Below, piece by piece: positions 8,038-16,792 of a stretch of 64,000 nucleotides of DNA. A program made the position numbers and the translations under genes. Below the pieces are notes generated by a model that was not told the origin of the DNA, made no database searches, and saw only the letters and a list, made by a program, of their open reading frames with translations. The DNA comes from Marinibaculum pumilum. GTDB taxonomy: Bacteria > Pseudomonadota > Alphaproteobacteria > Ferrovibrionales > Ferrovibrionaceae. The stretch lies in the NCBI RefSeq assembly GCF_042646425.1, contig NZ_JBHRTR010000031.1, positions 398,289-462,288 of the forward strand. The letters run 5' to 3'. Numbering within the stretch: position 1 is the first letter of the stretch; every line of letters begins with the position of its first letter.

Positions 8038-9875
8038 GCGGCCGGGCCCAGGGCGAGGTCGGGCCAGCGAGCGCCGATCGCCGCCAGGATCCCCGCTTCG
8101 TCCAGGCCGTAGGCCGCCTCCAGCTCCGCATTGCTGCCGGGTTCGACGAAGGACAGGGGGATGCCGATACGCAGCAGGGGGCGCAGCAGGTCGCTGTCCG
8201 CCAGGATCTCGGCCACCGCGGCGCCGAGGCCGCCGGGCAGCACATATTCCTCCACCGTCACGATCCGCGCCGCCCGGGCGGCGCGTTCGGCGAGCCAGCC
8301 GGCGTCGAGCGGGTCGAGGGTCCGCATGTTCACCAGGCCGGTCTCGTAGCCGGCGGCGGCCAGCCGGTCGGCGGCGGCAGCGGCGGCCTCGAACTTCTGG
8401 CCCGCTGCAAGGATCAGCGGATTGCCGCCGTCGCGCAGCACTTCCGGCCGGAAGACGGCCGCATCGTCCAGGGTGGCGACCCGGGCATCGATCTCCGGCG
8501 CCGGGCCATAGGGCATGGCGATGACGGTCGGGCCGGACAGGGTGGCCAGGGCGGCCGCAACCATGCGGCGTGCCTCATGCGCGTCTTTCGGGACATGGAC
8601 CTTGAGGTTCGGCAGGGCGCGCAGATAGGGCAGGTCGTAGATGCCGTGGTGGGTCGGATTGTCGTAGCCGCTGAAGCCGCTCCGGAAGGTCAGGATCAGG
8701 GTCGGCAGGTTCATGAAGCAGACGTCGTGGATCAGCTGGTCGAAGGCCCGCTGCATGAAGGTCGACTGATAGGCGATCACCGGCACCCGTCCGGCAAGGG
8801 CCAGGCCGACGGTCATGCTCATCGCATGCTGTTCTTCCATGCCGGGATCGAAGCAGCGCTCCGGCCAGGTGGCGAAGACCTTGGCCAGCCCGGTGGCATA
8901 GAGGGTGGACGGCGTGATGCAGCAGATCCGCGGGTCTTCCTCCATCGCCGCAGCCACCGCCTCCGCGGCCACGTCGGGATAGCCAGGCGCCGGCGGCGGT
9001 ACCGCGGCGGCGCCGCTCTCCGGATCGAAGGGAAACGAGAAATGCTGCCGGAACGGGTGGCCGTCGGCCGGCGGCCAGCCATGGCCCTTCACCGTCCGGA
9101 CATGCACCACGACCGGTCCGCCATTCTCCTTTGCGGCCTGCAGGGCCGGCAGCAGGGCGGCGATGTCGTGGCCGTCCACCGGGCCGATGCTGGTGAAGCC
9201 CCAGCCCCGGAAGATCTGCGCCGCCCGCGCGCCGTCCTGCAGCGCGTCGTGCAGGCCGCCATAGCCGGGGCTGATCGCATAGCCGTTGTCGTTGACCACC
9301 AGGATCGGCGGGGCGGGATCGACCGCGGCATCGTTCAGCGCTTCCAGCGCGATGCCTTCCGCCAGGGCGCCGTCGCCGACGATGGCGACGACCCGGCCGG
9401 CCGTGCCGGCCAGCCGACGGCCGCGGGCCATGCCCAGCGCGATCGACAGGGCGGTGCCGGCATGGCTCGCCTCGATCGGATCGTGCGCGCTTTCCGCGCG
9501 GGTCAGGAAGCGGTTCATGCCGCCATAGCTGTTCAGGCTGGCGAACAGGTCGCGGCGGCCGGTCAGCAGCTTCTGGGTATAGCCCTGGTGGCCGGTATCC
9601 CAGACCAGCGCATCCTCGGGCGAGCGGAACACCGCATGCAGCGCGATGGTCAGCTCCACCGTGCCCAGATTGGCGCCGATATGGCCGCCGGTGCTGGAGA
9701 TGCTCGACAGCAGGAAGGCGCGGACCTGATCCGCCAGGTCTCTCAGGGCGGCGATGCTGCGGCCCTGCAGCGCCTCCGGTCCGGTCAGCGCCTGGAGGTC
9801 CAGCGCATCCGCCGGCCGCGCGGCTGTCTCACCTGTCATTCTCGCCCGCCTGTCATTCTCGATGTCACTCCCCAA
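8034..9875 (-). CDS. DXS/transketolase-like thiamine-diphosphate enzyme
   Basis: Predicted 613 aa, full-length DXS architecture. N-terminal ThDP domain: GGHIGANLGTVELTIALH, DTGHQGYTQKLLTGR, then GDGALAEG and NDNGYAISP, the GDG-to-N metal and diphosphate motif. The middle pyrimidine domain carries GMEEQHAMSMTVGLALAG with the catalytic Glu, and HHGIYDL. The C-terminal transketolase domain follows. DXS condenses pyruvate with glyceraldehyde 3-phosphate, but this copy is in a sugar operon between an ATP-grasp and an SDR, so I infer a specialised paralogue acting on a sugar or acetyl donor. The start could also be the internal ATG 12 residues in (MTGETAARP). Confidence 0.7.
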   Translation of the reverse strand: MGSDIENDRRARMTGETAARPADALDLQALTGPEALQGRSIAALRDLADQVRAFLLSSISSTGGHIGANLGTVELTIALHAVFRSPEDALVWDTGHQGYTQKLLTGRRDLFASLNSYGGMNRFLTRAESAHDPIEASHAGTALSIALGMARGRRLAGTAGRVVAIVGDGALAEGIALEALNDAAVDPAPPILVVNDNGYAISPGYGGLHDALQDGARAAQIFRGWGFTSIGPVDGHDIAALLPALQAAKENGGPVVVHVRTVKGHGWPPADGHPFRQHFSFPFDPESGAAAVPPPAPGYPDVAAEAVAAAMEEDPRICCITPSTLYATGLAKVFATWPERCFDPGMEEQHAMSMTVGLALAGRVPVIAYQSTFMQRAFDQLIHDVCFMNLPTLILTFRSGFSGYDNPTHHGIYDLPYLRALPNLKVHVPKDAHEARRMVAAALATLSGPTVIAMPYGPAPEIDARVATLDDAAVFRPEVLRDGGNPLILAAGQKFEAAAAAADRLAAAGYETGLVNMRTLDPLDAGWLAERAARAARIVTVEEYVLPGGLGAAVAEILADSDLLRPLLRIGIPLSFVEPGSNAELEAAYGLDEAGILAAIGARWPDLALGPAA

Positions 9876-9890
9876 TGGTTCGGGCGCCCG

Positions 9891-11105
9891 TCAGACCTTC
9901 ATCGGCGCGCTGTCGCCGGCGATCACGGCACGCAGCGCGCCGGCCGCGGCGCTGAGCCGGGTCTTGAGCTGGATCCAGTTCTCGCCCTCGCCGAACACGA
10001 AGGCGATGACCGCCCGGTTGTCCGTGCCCGCCGGTACCAGCTGGCCGTTCCGGCGGATGACGATGACGTCCAGGATGCCGGCCATGTCGATCGCGCTTTC
10101 CAGCCCTTCGACCCGCAGGAACCGTCCGGCCATCGGACTGAGGACGGCGCGCCAGCCGATCAGCCGGCCGGCCTTCTGCGGGCCCTCCGTCGCCGACCGC
10201 CAGTCCTGGCCGGCAAGATGGCGGAACCAGGGCAGGGCCGGATGCCAGCCCAGCGCGAGCGGGCTGACATGGCTGGAGCTGACATCGCCGTGAAAGCGCG
10301 GCGAGACCTCCAGCAGGTGCGGGCCGTCCTCGTTGACCACCACGTCAGCCTTGACCGGGCCCTGATCGAGACCGGCGGCCAGGGCGGCCTCCGCCACCAG
10401 CGCGTAGATCGCGTCGGCTTCCGCCGCGCCGATATCCGCCGGCTGATGGCCCCAGAGCGGCACATGCAGCGGCGGCAGGGTGAAATAGCGGTCGAGCAGC
10501 CCGCAGCGCACCACCTCGCCCTCGATCAGGCAGAGATTCACGTCGACATGGCGGCCATGCAGCTGCCGTTCCAGCAGGATGACATTGCCGAAGGCGCTGG
10601 CCTCGGCCCAGGCACGGTCGATATCGGCGGCCTCGCCAATGCTGCGCACGCCCCGGCTGCCGCTGGACCCGGCGGGCTTGAGGATCGCCGGGCCGCCGAT
10701 CTCGGCAAAGGCGGCGCGGGCATCGTCCGGGTCCGCGACCCGCCGCCCTGCGGTCGTGCGCAGGCCCAGGCTGCGCCACAGCTCCGTCGATCGCGACTTG
10801 TCCAGCAGGATCGACAGGCTCTCCACCGACGGGCCGGGCAGGCCCAGGCGGGTGGTGACCCGGGCCAGGGTCGGCAGCGCGTGGTCGCCCGCCGTGTAGA
10901 TGCCCACCAGGTCGTCGATATCCAGCGCCGCCTGCAGGATCCCCTCGGTGTCGTCGGCGGCCACGCGGACGAAGCCGTCGGCGCGGTGCCGGCAGAGGGC
11001 GTCGGGATCCCGGTCGGTGGCGATCACCTTCAGGCCGGCGGCATGGGCCGCCCGGATCGATGGCATCTGGAGCTGGCCGGCGCCGATATGCAGAAGGGTC
11101 GGCAT
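9891..11105 (-). CDS. ATP-grasp enzyme, carboxylate-amine ligase type (A)
   Basis: Predicted 404 aa. A PurK/carbamoyl-phosphate-synthase-like N-terminal domain (LLHIGAGQLQMPSIRAAHAAG) precedes an ATP-grasp fold: DKSRSTELWRSLGL, ILKPAGSSGSRGV (ATP loop), LLERQLHGRHVDVN and the metal-binding LLEVSPRFHGD. All key ATP-grasp residues look present. The start overlaps the stop of the upstream ATP-grasp gene by one base (TAATG). Such enzymes in glycan clusters can join amino acids or other acids to an amino sugar; the substrate is unknown. Confidence 0.75.
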   Translation of the reverse strand: MPTLLHIGAGQLQMPSIRAAHAAGLKVIATDRDPDALCRHRADGFVRVAADDTEGILQAALDIDDLVGIYTAGDHALPTLARVTTRLGLPGPSVESLSILLDKSRSTELWRSLGLRTTAGRRVADPDDARAAFAEIGGPAILKPAGSSGSRGVRSIGEAADIDRAWAEASAFGNVILLERQLHGRHVDVNLCLIEGEVVRCGLLDRYFTLPPLHVPLWGHQPADIGAAEADAIYALVAEAALAAGLDQGPVKADVVVNEDGPHLLEVSPRFHGDVSSSHVSPLALGWHPALPWFRHLAGQDWRSATEGPQKAGRLIGWRAVLSPMAGRFLRVEGLESAIDMAGILDVIVIRRNGQLVPAGTDNRAVIAFVFGEGENWIQLKTRLSAAAGALRAVIAGDSAPMKV

Positions 11106-12250
11106 TACGCGGCCGCCGCCGTCCAGCGCCCGCCGCCGGCGCTGGCCGCCGCCGCGAGCGCCGCTGCGTTGGCTGCGGCGTCGCCGGGCAGCAGCCGCGT
11201 GCCCAGCAGGGTGGCGGGCCCCGGCGCCGGAAGCGGTCCGGCGGGCAGCGGATCGCCGCCCGTCCAGGCGGCGATCTCGGCCGCGAACGGGTCGAAACCG
11301 GGGAACAGCCCCGGCAGCAGAAGGTCGGCGATGCCATCGCCGCAGAGACCCGGATTGGCCTCGTACAGATGGGCCCGGCCGCCCGCGTCCGCCCGGAAGC
11401 TGAAGAAGGCGAAGCCGCGATCCATCCCCAGCGACCGTGCCAGGGGCAAAGCGAGGGCGGTGAGCTGCCCGGCGCCCATGCCGGTGGCAGGTGCGGCCAG
11501 GCCCAGGCCGCGGACGGAGCCGTCGGCCTGCTGGGCGACGATCTCGTCGTAGGCCAGGGCGAGAACCGGCGTTCCGCCGGCGAGCAGCAGCAGCAGGCCG
11601 ATATCCTGCCCTGGCAGCCAGTCCTGCACCTCCACCTTGCCGTTGGCGGAGGCCTCCGCGGCGTCGCGCAGCAACGCGGCCACCGCGCGCGGCGTCCCCG
11701 CCGGCGGTGCCGGCAGCCGCACCACGGCGGCCTTGCCGCGTAGCGGCATGTCGGGTTTCGCGAGCAGGCCGCGATGCAGCGGCAGGTCCGGCGGCAGGTC
11801 GCGCTCCGGATCCGCGACAAGGCGGCCGGCCGGGCAGGGCAGGCCGAGTGCGGTGGCGGCTTCGCGCAGCACCGACTTGCGCACGGCCGCCGCGCAGAAG
11901 GCGGCGGGCGGTCCGGCAACATCCAGTGCCGCGGCCAGGGCGGCCGCCGTGGCCAGCGCGGGGCCGGAGGTCCGCTGGATCACGGCCCGGGTGCGCTGCG
12001 CCATCGGATGCGCGCGCGCGGCCGCCACGGCCGGCCCTGCCTCGAAAGTGCTGATCCGCAGATGCGCCTCCAGCAGGTCGGCGGCCGCCGGAATATCGGC
12101 CCGGTCGATCGCCCAGATCGCGAATCCGGCCGCGGCGGCGGCACGGATCAGGGGCAGTTGCGCCGGACCCGCGCCGACGCTGAGGACCGCATCGCGGCCA
12201 TCGGCCCGCGGCTCTGCCCGGCGCGCCGCCTGCGGCACCGTTTCTTGCAT
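11105..12250 (-). CDS. Divergent ATP-grasp-like protein (B)
   Basis: Predicted 381 aa from ATG 12250, chosen because AGGA lies 10 bases upstream and the ATP-grasp N-terminus starts soon after (VLSVGAGPAQLPLIRAAAAAG); the frame is open to 12463 with other ATGs at 12277 and 12340. The layout parallels the neighbouring ATP-grasp: RKSVLREAATALGL, AKPDMPL, VQDWLPGQDIG and YEANPGLCGDG. The glycine-rich ATP loop is replaced by LRGKAAVV, so activity is doubtful. Ala and Gly content is very high. It may be a pseudo-enzyme partner of the downstream ATP-grasp. Confidence 0.6.
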   Translation of the reverse strand: MQETVPQAARRAEPRADGRDAVLSVGAGPAQLPLIRAAAAAGFAIWAIDRADIPAAADLLEAHLRISTFEAGPAVAAARAHPMAQRTRAVIQRTSGPALATAAALAAALDVAGPPAAFCAAAVRKSVLREAATALGLPCPAGRLVADPERDLPPDLPLHRGLLAKPDMPLRGKAAVVRLPAPPAGTPRAVAALLRDAAEASANGKVEVQDWLPGQDIGLLLLLAGGTPVLALAYDEIVAQQADGSVRGLGLAAPATGMGAGQLTALALPLARSLGMDRGFAFFSFRADAGGRAHLYEANPGLCGDGIADLLLPGLFPGFDPFAAEIAAWTGGDPLPAGPLPAPGPATLLGTRLLPGDAAANAAALAAAASAGGGRWTAAAA

Positions 12251-12404
12251 GTCAGCTGGGTCCTGCCGTGGCGCCATGATCGGGAAAGGCTCGCCTGTCT
12301 CTGCTTGCGCCGGTGGGAGGGGGAACGACCGGCCGGGCATCGGCTGCTGGCCGAACCCGCCGAATTCTAGCAATCTCCGTACCGTGAACCAAAGCACAGA
12401 GCAG

Positions 12405-13637
12405 ATGATGTCAGCGCCCCAGGCGGCCGCCGGCGCGAACGCGTTCGGCCAGGCCTCGATCATCCGATGCCAGGTATGCGGCGATTCCGCCGCCAGCCCG
12501 GCCTACCGCTTCCGGCAGCGACTGCCCTGGGCGGCGGAAAGCACCGAACAGGTGGTGCAGGGCTGCGGCAATTGCGGCTTCCTGTTCCTGTCGCCGCGAC
12601 CGGACCGTGCCGCGCTGGCCGCGTACTACACGGCCGATACCCATGGCTCGGGCCAGGTCTTCCGCGACGAGAGCGGCGGCAGCCGGGCCGGCCAGAACGC
12701 CCGCATGCGGGCGGCCTTCATCGCCGGCATGCTGCCGGCCGGCGCGACCGTCCTGGATATCGGCTGCGGCCAGGGACTGGTGCTGGAGGCGCTGCGCGGC
12801 CATGGCATGGCGGTGTCCGGGCTGGAACTGTCTCCGGCGGCCGCGGAGACGGCGGCGGCACGCGGGCTGGACGTGGTGCAGGGCGGCCTGGGCACCGCCC
12901 TCGGCCGCCGCTTCGACGCGGTCGTGATGATCTCAGTGCTGGAGCATCTCTGGGATCCGGGCGAGGGGATCGCCGGTGCGCTGGACTATCTGGCGGCCGA
13001 CGGCCTGCTGATGGTGGAGGTGCCGAACGCCCTGGTGCCGACCCCGTCGCTGACCGACTGGTTCAGCTTCGAGCATCTGTCGCATTTCTCGCCGGCGACC
13101 CTGGCGCGGCTGCTGCGGCGGCATGGCTTCCGCTGGGCCGCGCTGGGCAGCAGTTTCCGCGAAGGCGGCATCCGTCTGGGCGCCCTGCGCGGCGCCGACT
13201 ATCCGACACGGCCCGGCCATTGGGAGGCGATGGAGGAGATCGAAGCGCGCTGCCCGGTCCCGTCGCTGGAATACAGCAGCTATCCGTCGCGCCAGGCCGC
13301 CCTGGTCGACGGCGTGACGGCGCGGGTCACCGGCCTGTTGCGGGGGTGGCGGGATGAGGGGCGCCGGATAGCGGTCTATGGTGCCGGCCTGCACAGCCTG
13401 CAGCTTGCGGAACTGGTGCCGCTGCAGGATTGGGTCGACTTCTTCGTCGATGGCGACCCGCGCAAGCAGGGCACGCGCTTCTGCGGCCTGACGGTCGAGC
13501 CGCCGGAGGCCCTGCGCAGCCGCGGCATCGGTGCCGTGCTGCTCTCCACCGGCGCCTTTGTCGAGGAGATGGCCAACCGGGTCCACGGTATCGCCGGGGA
13601 AGAGGTCGCCGTCGCGGACTGCTATGACCGCCTCTGA
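12405..13637 (+). CDS. SAM methyltransferase with N-terminal zinc motif
   Basis: Predicted 410 aa. Residues 22-57 carry two CxxC pairs (Cys22/25 and Cys54/57) typical of a sugar C-methyltransferase zinc domain. The SAM domain follows, with ATVLDIGCGQGLVLEAL near residues 115-130 and SVLEHLWDP. The C-terminal third (from AVYGAGLHSLQL) is a Rossmann-like domain found in NDP-sugar C-methyltransferases. ATG 12405 and 12408 are adjacent; either may start, and an upstream open extension lies inside the opposite-strand gene. It is divergent from the ATP-grasp B gene. It probably methylates a nucleotide-sugar intermediate. Confidence 0.75.
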   Translation: MMSAPQAAAGANAFGQASIIRCQVCGDSAASPAYRFRQRLPWAAESTEQVVQGCGNCGFLFLSPRPDRAALAAYYTADTHGSGQVFRDESGGSRAGQNARMRAAFIAGMLPAGATVLDIGCGQGLVLEALRGHGMAVSGLELSPAAAETAAARGLDVVQGGLGTALGRRFDAVVMISVLEHLWDPGEGIAGALDYLAADGLLMVEVPNALVPTPSLTDWFSFEHLSHFSPATLARLLRRHGFRWAALGSSFREGGIRLGALRGADYPTRPGHWEAMEEIEARCPVPSLEYSSYPSRQAALVDGVTARVTGLLRGWRDEGRRIAVYGAGLHSLQLAELVPLQDWVDFFVDGDPRKQGTRFCGLTVEPPEALRSRGIGAVLLSTGAFVEEMANRVHGIAGEEVAVADCYDRL

Positions 13638-14931
13638 AGCGGGGCAGGGCGGCGGCGACAGGCCGCCGCTGCTGGTGGTCCTGGGCGCGGGCAGCGACCA
13701 GCGCTTCCTGCTGCAGACCGCCCGGGGGATGGGCCTGCGGACCCTCGCCTTCGACATGAACCCGCAGGCGGAGGGGGCCCCATTCGCCGACCGCTTCGAG
13801 GCGATTTCCACCCGCGACGTGCCTGCCATCTGCGGCCGTCTGGATGCCCTGATCACCGAGGGCGAGCGCCCGGCCGGCGTGACCACCATGGGCAGCGACA
13901 TTCCGGAGATCGTGGCCGCGGTGGCGGCGCATCTCGGCACCCCCTCGGTCTCGGCAGAGACCGCGCGCCTGGCGACCGACAAGTTCGAGATGAAGCAGGC
14001 CTTCCGGCGGGCCGGCGTACCGATCCCCTGGTTCGCCGCGGTGCGCGATGCCCGCGACGTGCAGGAGGCGCTGGATACGCGCGGCGGAAGACTGGTTGTG
14101 AAACCGGTGGACCGGTCGGGCTCGCGCGGGGTGTTCCTGGTGGATCGGGACATGCGCGACCGGGTGCCGGCCCTGTTCGAAGCGGCGCTCGCGCAGTCCT
14201 TTTCCGGCCGGGTCCAGGTCGAGGCATTCGTGCCCGGCCCGCAATATTCCACCGAGACCGTGTTCCATCGCGGCCGCGGCGTGACCCCTGGCTTTGCCGA
14301 CCGCAACTATGAATGGCTGCAGCGGCTGGCGCCACGGATCATCGAGAACGGCGCCTGGATGCCGACCGCCCTGAACGCGGCGGGGCAGGCGCAGGTCGAC
14401 GAGCTGCTGGCGTGCGCCGCCGCGGCGCTTGGGCTGAGCGACGGCACCGCGAAGGGCGACGTGGTCTGGGGACCGGACGGGCCGCTGCTGATCGAGATGG
14501 CGGCGCGGCTGTCCGGCGGCGATTTCTGCGAAAGCCTGGTGCCGCTCTGCACCGGGGTGAACTACGTGCCTGCCGCGATCGACCTGGCGCTCGGCCGCAC
14601 GCCCGACTTTTCCGTCCTGACGGCGCCGCCCAGGCAGGCGGTTGGCAACCGCTATTTCATTGGCGGGCCGGGCCGCCTGCAGGCGGTGGAGGGATTGGAC
14701 GAGGTGGCGCGGCAGCCCTGGATCCACAAGCTGGAACTCTGGTACCGGCCGGGCGACGAGGTGCCGGCGCCGGTCAGCCATGCCCACCGGCTTGGCGTCT
14801 TCATCGCCACCGCGACGGACAAGGCGGAACTGGATCGCCGGATCGACTGGGTCTACCGCACCGTCAGGCTGCAGATTCTGCCTAGCGGCGATGGCGATCC
14901 GCTGGCCGGCCCGGCAGGATCTGCCGCCTGA
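13624..14931 (+). CDS. ATP-grasp enzyme (C)
   Basis: Predicted 435 aa. The start ATG 13624 overlaps the end of the methyltransferase gene by 14 bp, so the two are coupled. It has LVVLGAGSDQRFLLQTARGMG, then KFEMKQAFRRAGVPIPW, RLVVKPVDRSGSRGVF (ATP loop), VEAFVPGPQYSTE and IEMAARLSGG for metal binding: a complete ATP-grasp of the PF13535 kind. The C-terminal 100 residues resemble the accessory domain of ligases that couple amino acids. A terminator-like hairpin follows. Confidence 0.75.
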   Translation: MTASEAGQGGGDRPPLLVVLGAGSDQRFLLQTARGMGLRTLAFDMNPQAEGAPFADRFEAISTRDVPAICGRLDALITEGERPAGVTTMGSDIPEIVAAVAAHLGTPSVSAETARLATDKFEMKQAFRRAGVPIPWFAAVRDARDVQEALDTRGGRLVVKPVDRSGSRGVFLVDRDMRDRVPALFEAALAQSFSGRVQVEAFVPGPQYSTETVFHRGRGVTPGFADRNYEWLQRLAPRIIENGAWMPTALNAAGQAQVDELLACAAAALGLSDGTAKGDVVWGPDGPLLIEMAARLSGGDFCESLVPLCTGVNYVPAAIDLALGRTPDFSVLTAPPRQAVGNRYFIGGPGRLQAVEGLDEVARQPWIHKLELWYRPGDEVPAPVSHAHRLGVFIATATDKAELDRRIDWVYRTVRLQILPSGDGDPLAGPAGSAA

Positions 14932-14951
14932 CCCGGCAGATTCTGCCGGGT
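14931..14951 (+). terminator. Hairpin between convergent genes
   Basis: ACCCGGCA and TGCCGGGT are perfect complements with a 5-base loop, starting on the ATP-grasp C stop codon. It lies between two convergent genes and could stop transcription from either side, though no strong T-run is present. Confidence 0.45.
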
Positions 14952-14971
14952 AATGCGACTTCCATTTGCAG

Positions 14972-16792
14972 TCAGGCGGGTTGCGCCATCGGCAGGTGGC
15001 GCACCGCTTCGGCCAGGCAGGCCGCGATGCGGCTGGCGCCGCGTCCGTCGACCAGGGCGGCGGCCCGCTCCCCCATCGCAGCGAGCCCGTCGGGATCGGC
15101 CAGCAGGGTGGCAGCCTGGCTTGCGGCCTCCGCCGCCCAGTCGCGGCGGCGCAGGTCCACGAGGGCGGCGATGCCCGCCTCGGCGAAGCGTCCCGCCGTC
15201 GCCAGGTCGGCGTCGGAGCGGCAAAGCAGGATGCTGGCGCGGCCGCGCGCCGCCGCTTCGTAGGCGGTGACACCGAAGCCGATGACCGCCAGGGCGGCCC
15301 GGTCCAGAAGCGGGGCCAGGTTGTCGCAGCCCCGGCGGACGGTGACGGGGCCGTCCTCCATCGCGGCAGCCTCGGCCAGCCAGGGCACGGCGGGGCCGGC
15401 GATCAGCTCCAGCCAGGCCAGGGCGGGCAGGTCGCGCAGGGCGGCCACGGCCCGGGGCGCCAGGCCTTCGGGGTCGGCGCCGCCGAGGCTGAGCAGCACC
15501 CCTCCGGAGCGGCAGGCAGGGCCGGAATCAGGCCGGGGTGCCGAGAAGCTCCGTGCCAGTGGCATCCATTGCCAGCCGGCCTGCAGCCGGCCGCGGTAGC
15601 CTGTCCAGTCCAGCGTGCCGGGCGCGTCCTCCGGCGCCGGCGGCGGATAGAAGGCCAGATCGGCGACCAGGCGCCGCGGCGACGGGTCGTCGAGCACCGC
15701 CACCACCCGGCCGGTCCCGCGCAGGCCTTCGACCTGCGTCGCGGTCAGTCCGGTCCGCACGTCCAGCAGAATGGCCTGGTGGCGGTGGCTGGCGGCCAGG
15801 TCGCGGAGCCAGGCCGCCTCGGCGCCGGCCGCGATGCCGTCGGCATTGCCGCTGGCAGGCCGATGCACCCGGAAGTCGCGTTCGGCGAACAATGCGGCCG
15901 CCGCCGCATCGCGAATAACGGCAACATGGACGACGGCCCCCTGTTCGTCGCGCAACCGCTCCGCCACTGCCAGGCAACGGCGGACATGGCCCAGCCCCAG
16001 GCCGGCACCGCCGTCGCAGCGGATCAGCACCGACAGGCCGCGATGGTCGACGCTCTTCTGCCGCACATGGCCGTTGATCGCCAGCAGGTCGGGGCGGCGG
16101 CGCAGCAGCGCCAGCACCTCCGTCATCTCCGCCTCCGGCGCCGGGACCTCGAGCGCCGCGTAGAGCGCTTCCATGAAGGCGAGGTCGTCGGGGGTGTCGA
16201 CCGACAGGCGGGCGCCTTCCACGCCGCGATCCTCGTGCAGCGGCAGGTCCAGGGTGCGACCGAAGCCGGGATCCACCCGGCGATAGCCGCTGACATGCTC
16301 GCGGGCCGCCGGATGGTCGCCATGTTCCGCGGCCAGCCGGTCCAGGGCGCGACGGCTCATCGGGGTATAGCCTTCGTCGCTGACCAGGCCGCCGGTCTGC
16401 AGGTCGACGAAATCGGCATCGGCTTCGACCATCGCCCGCACCATCAGGTCGGTCAGGCGCGGATCCACCAGCGGCGCGTCGCCGGTGACCCGGATCACGA
16501 CGTCGGCTTGCAGCGCCTCCGCCGCCAGCACGAACCGCTCCAGCACATTGTCCAGCGGGCCGCGGATGCAGGGAATGCCAAGCCCGTCGGCGAAACGCTC
16601 CAGGGCATCGTCGCTGGGATCGGTGGAGGTCGCGATCGCAACTGTGTCGACGGTCTCCGCGCGCGCCATGCGGCGCACGACATGTTCCAGCACCGGCATG
16701 CCGGCCAGCGGCCGAAGCACCTTGCCCGGCAGCCGGCTGGACGACATCCGCGCCTGGATGATCGCGGCGACCTTGCGGCTCTGGACGCTCAC
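14972..16792 (-). CDS. Fused SpsF-type cytidylyltransferase and PseG-type hydrolase
   Basis: Predicted 606 aa. Residues 1-250 are an SpsF/CMP-sugar synthetase-like nucleotidyltransferase: IIQARMSSSRLPGKVL, RVTGDAPLVDP and LSVDTPDDL. From about residue 253 it is PseG-like: LIRCDGGAGLGLGHVRRCL, then LLSLGGADPEG and IGFGVTAYEAAARG. PseG releases UDP from a 2,4-diacetamido sugar before condensation to a nonulosonic acid, and SpsF/PseF activates the acid with CMP. GTG 16792 is the start: GGAAGG is seven bases upstream and it overlaps the NeuB stop as GTGA. The fusion puts steps before and after the synthase in one chain. Confidence 0.8.
   Translation of the reverse strand: MSVQSRKVAAIIQARMSSSRLPGKVLRPLAGMPVLEHVVRRMARAETVDTVAIATSTDPSDDALERFADGLGIPCIRGPLDNVLERFVLAAEALQADVVIRVTGDAPLVDPRLTDLMVRAMVEADADFVDLQTGGLVSDEGYTPMSRRALDRLAAEHGDHPAAREHVSGYRRVDPGFGRTLDLPLHEDRGVEGARLSVDTPDDLAFMEALYAALEVPAPEAEMTEVLALLRRRPDLLAINGHVRQKSVDHRGLSVLIRCDGGAGLGLGHVRRCLAVAERLRDEQGAVVHVAVIRDAAAAALFAERDFRVHRPASGNADGIAAGAEAAWLRDLAASHRHQAILLDVRTGLTATQVEGLRGTGRVVAVLDDPSPRRLVADLAFYPPPAPEDAPGTLDWTGYRGRLQAGWQWMPLARSFSAPRPDSGPACRSGGVLLSLGGADPEGLAPRAVAALRDLPALAWLELIAGPAVPWLAEAAAMEDGPVTVRRGCDNLAPLLDRAALAVIGFGVTAYEAAARGRASILLCRSDADLATAGRFAEAGIAALVDLRRRDWAAEAASQAATLLADPDGLAAMGERAAALVDGRGASRIAACLAEAVRHLPMAQPA

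Noticed and set aside
8577..11552. Plus-strand frame of 991 aa opposite the DXS-like and ATP-grasp genes
   Set aside because: Product is His/Arg/Gln-rich without motifs; the minus-strand genes have complete enzyme signatures.
11637..12404. Upstream extension of the methyltransferase gene
   Set aside because: It overlaps the opposite-strand ATP-grasp gene, and the zinc-motif domain begins soon after ATG 12405.
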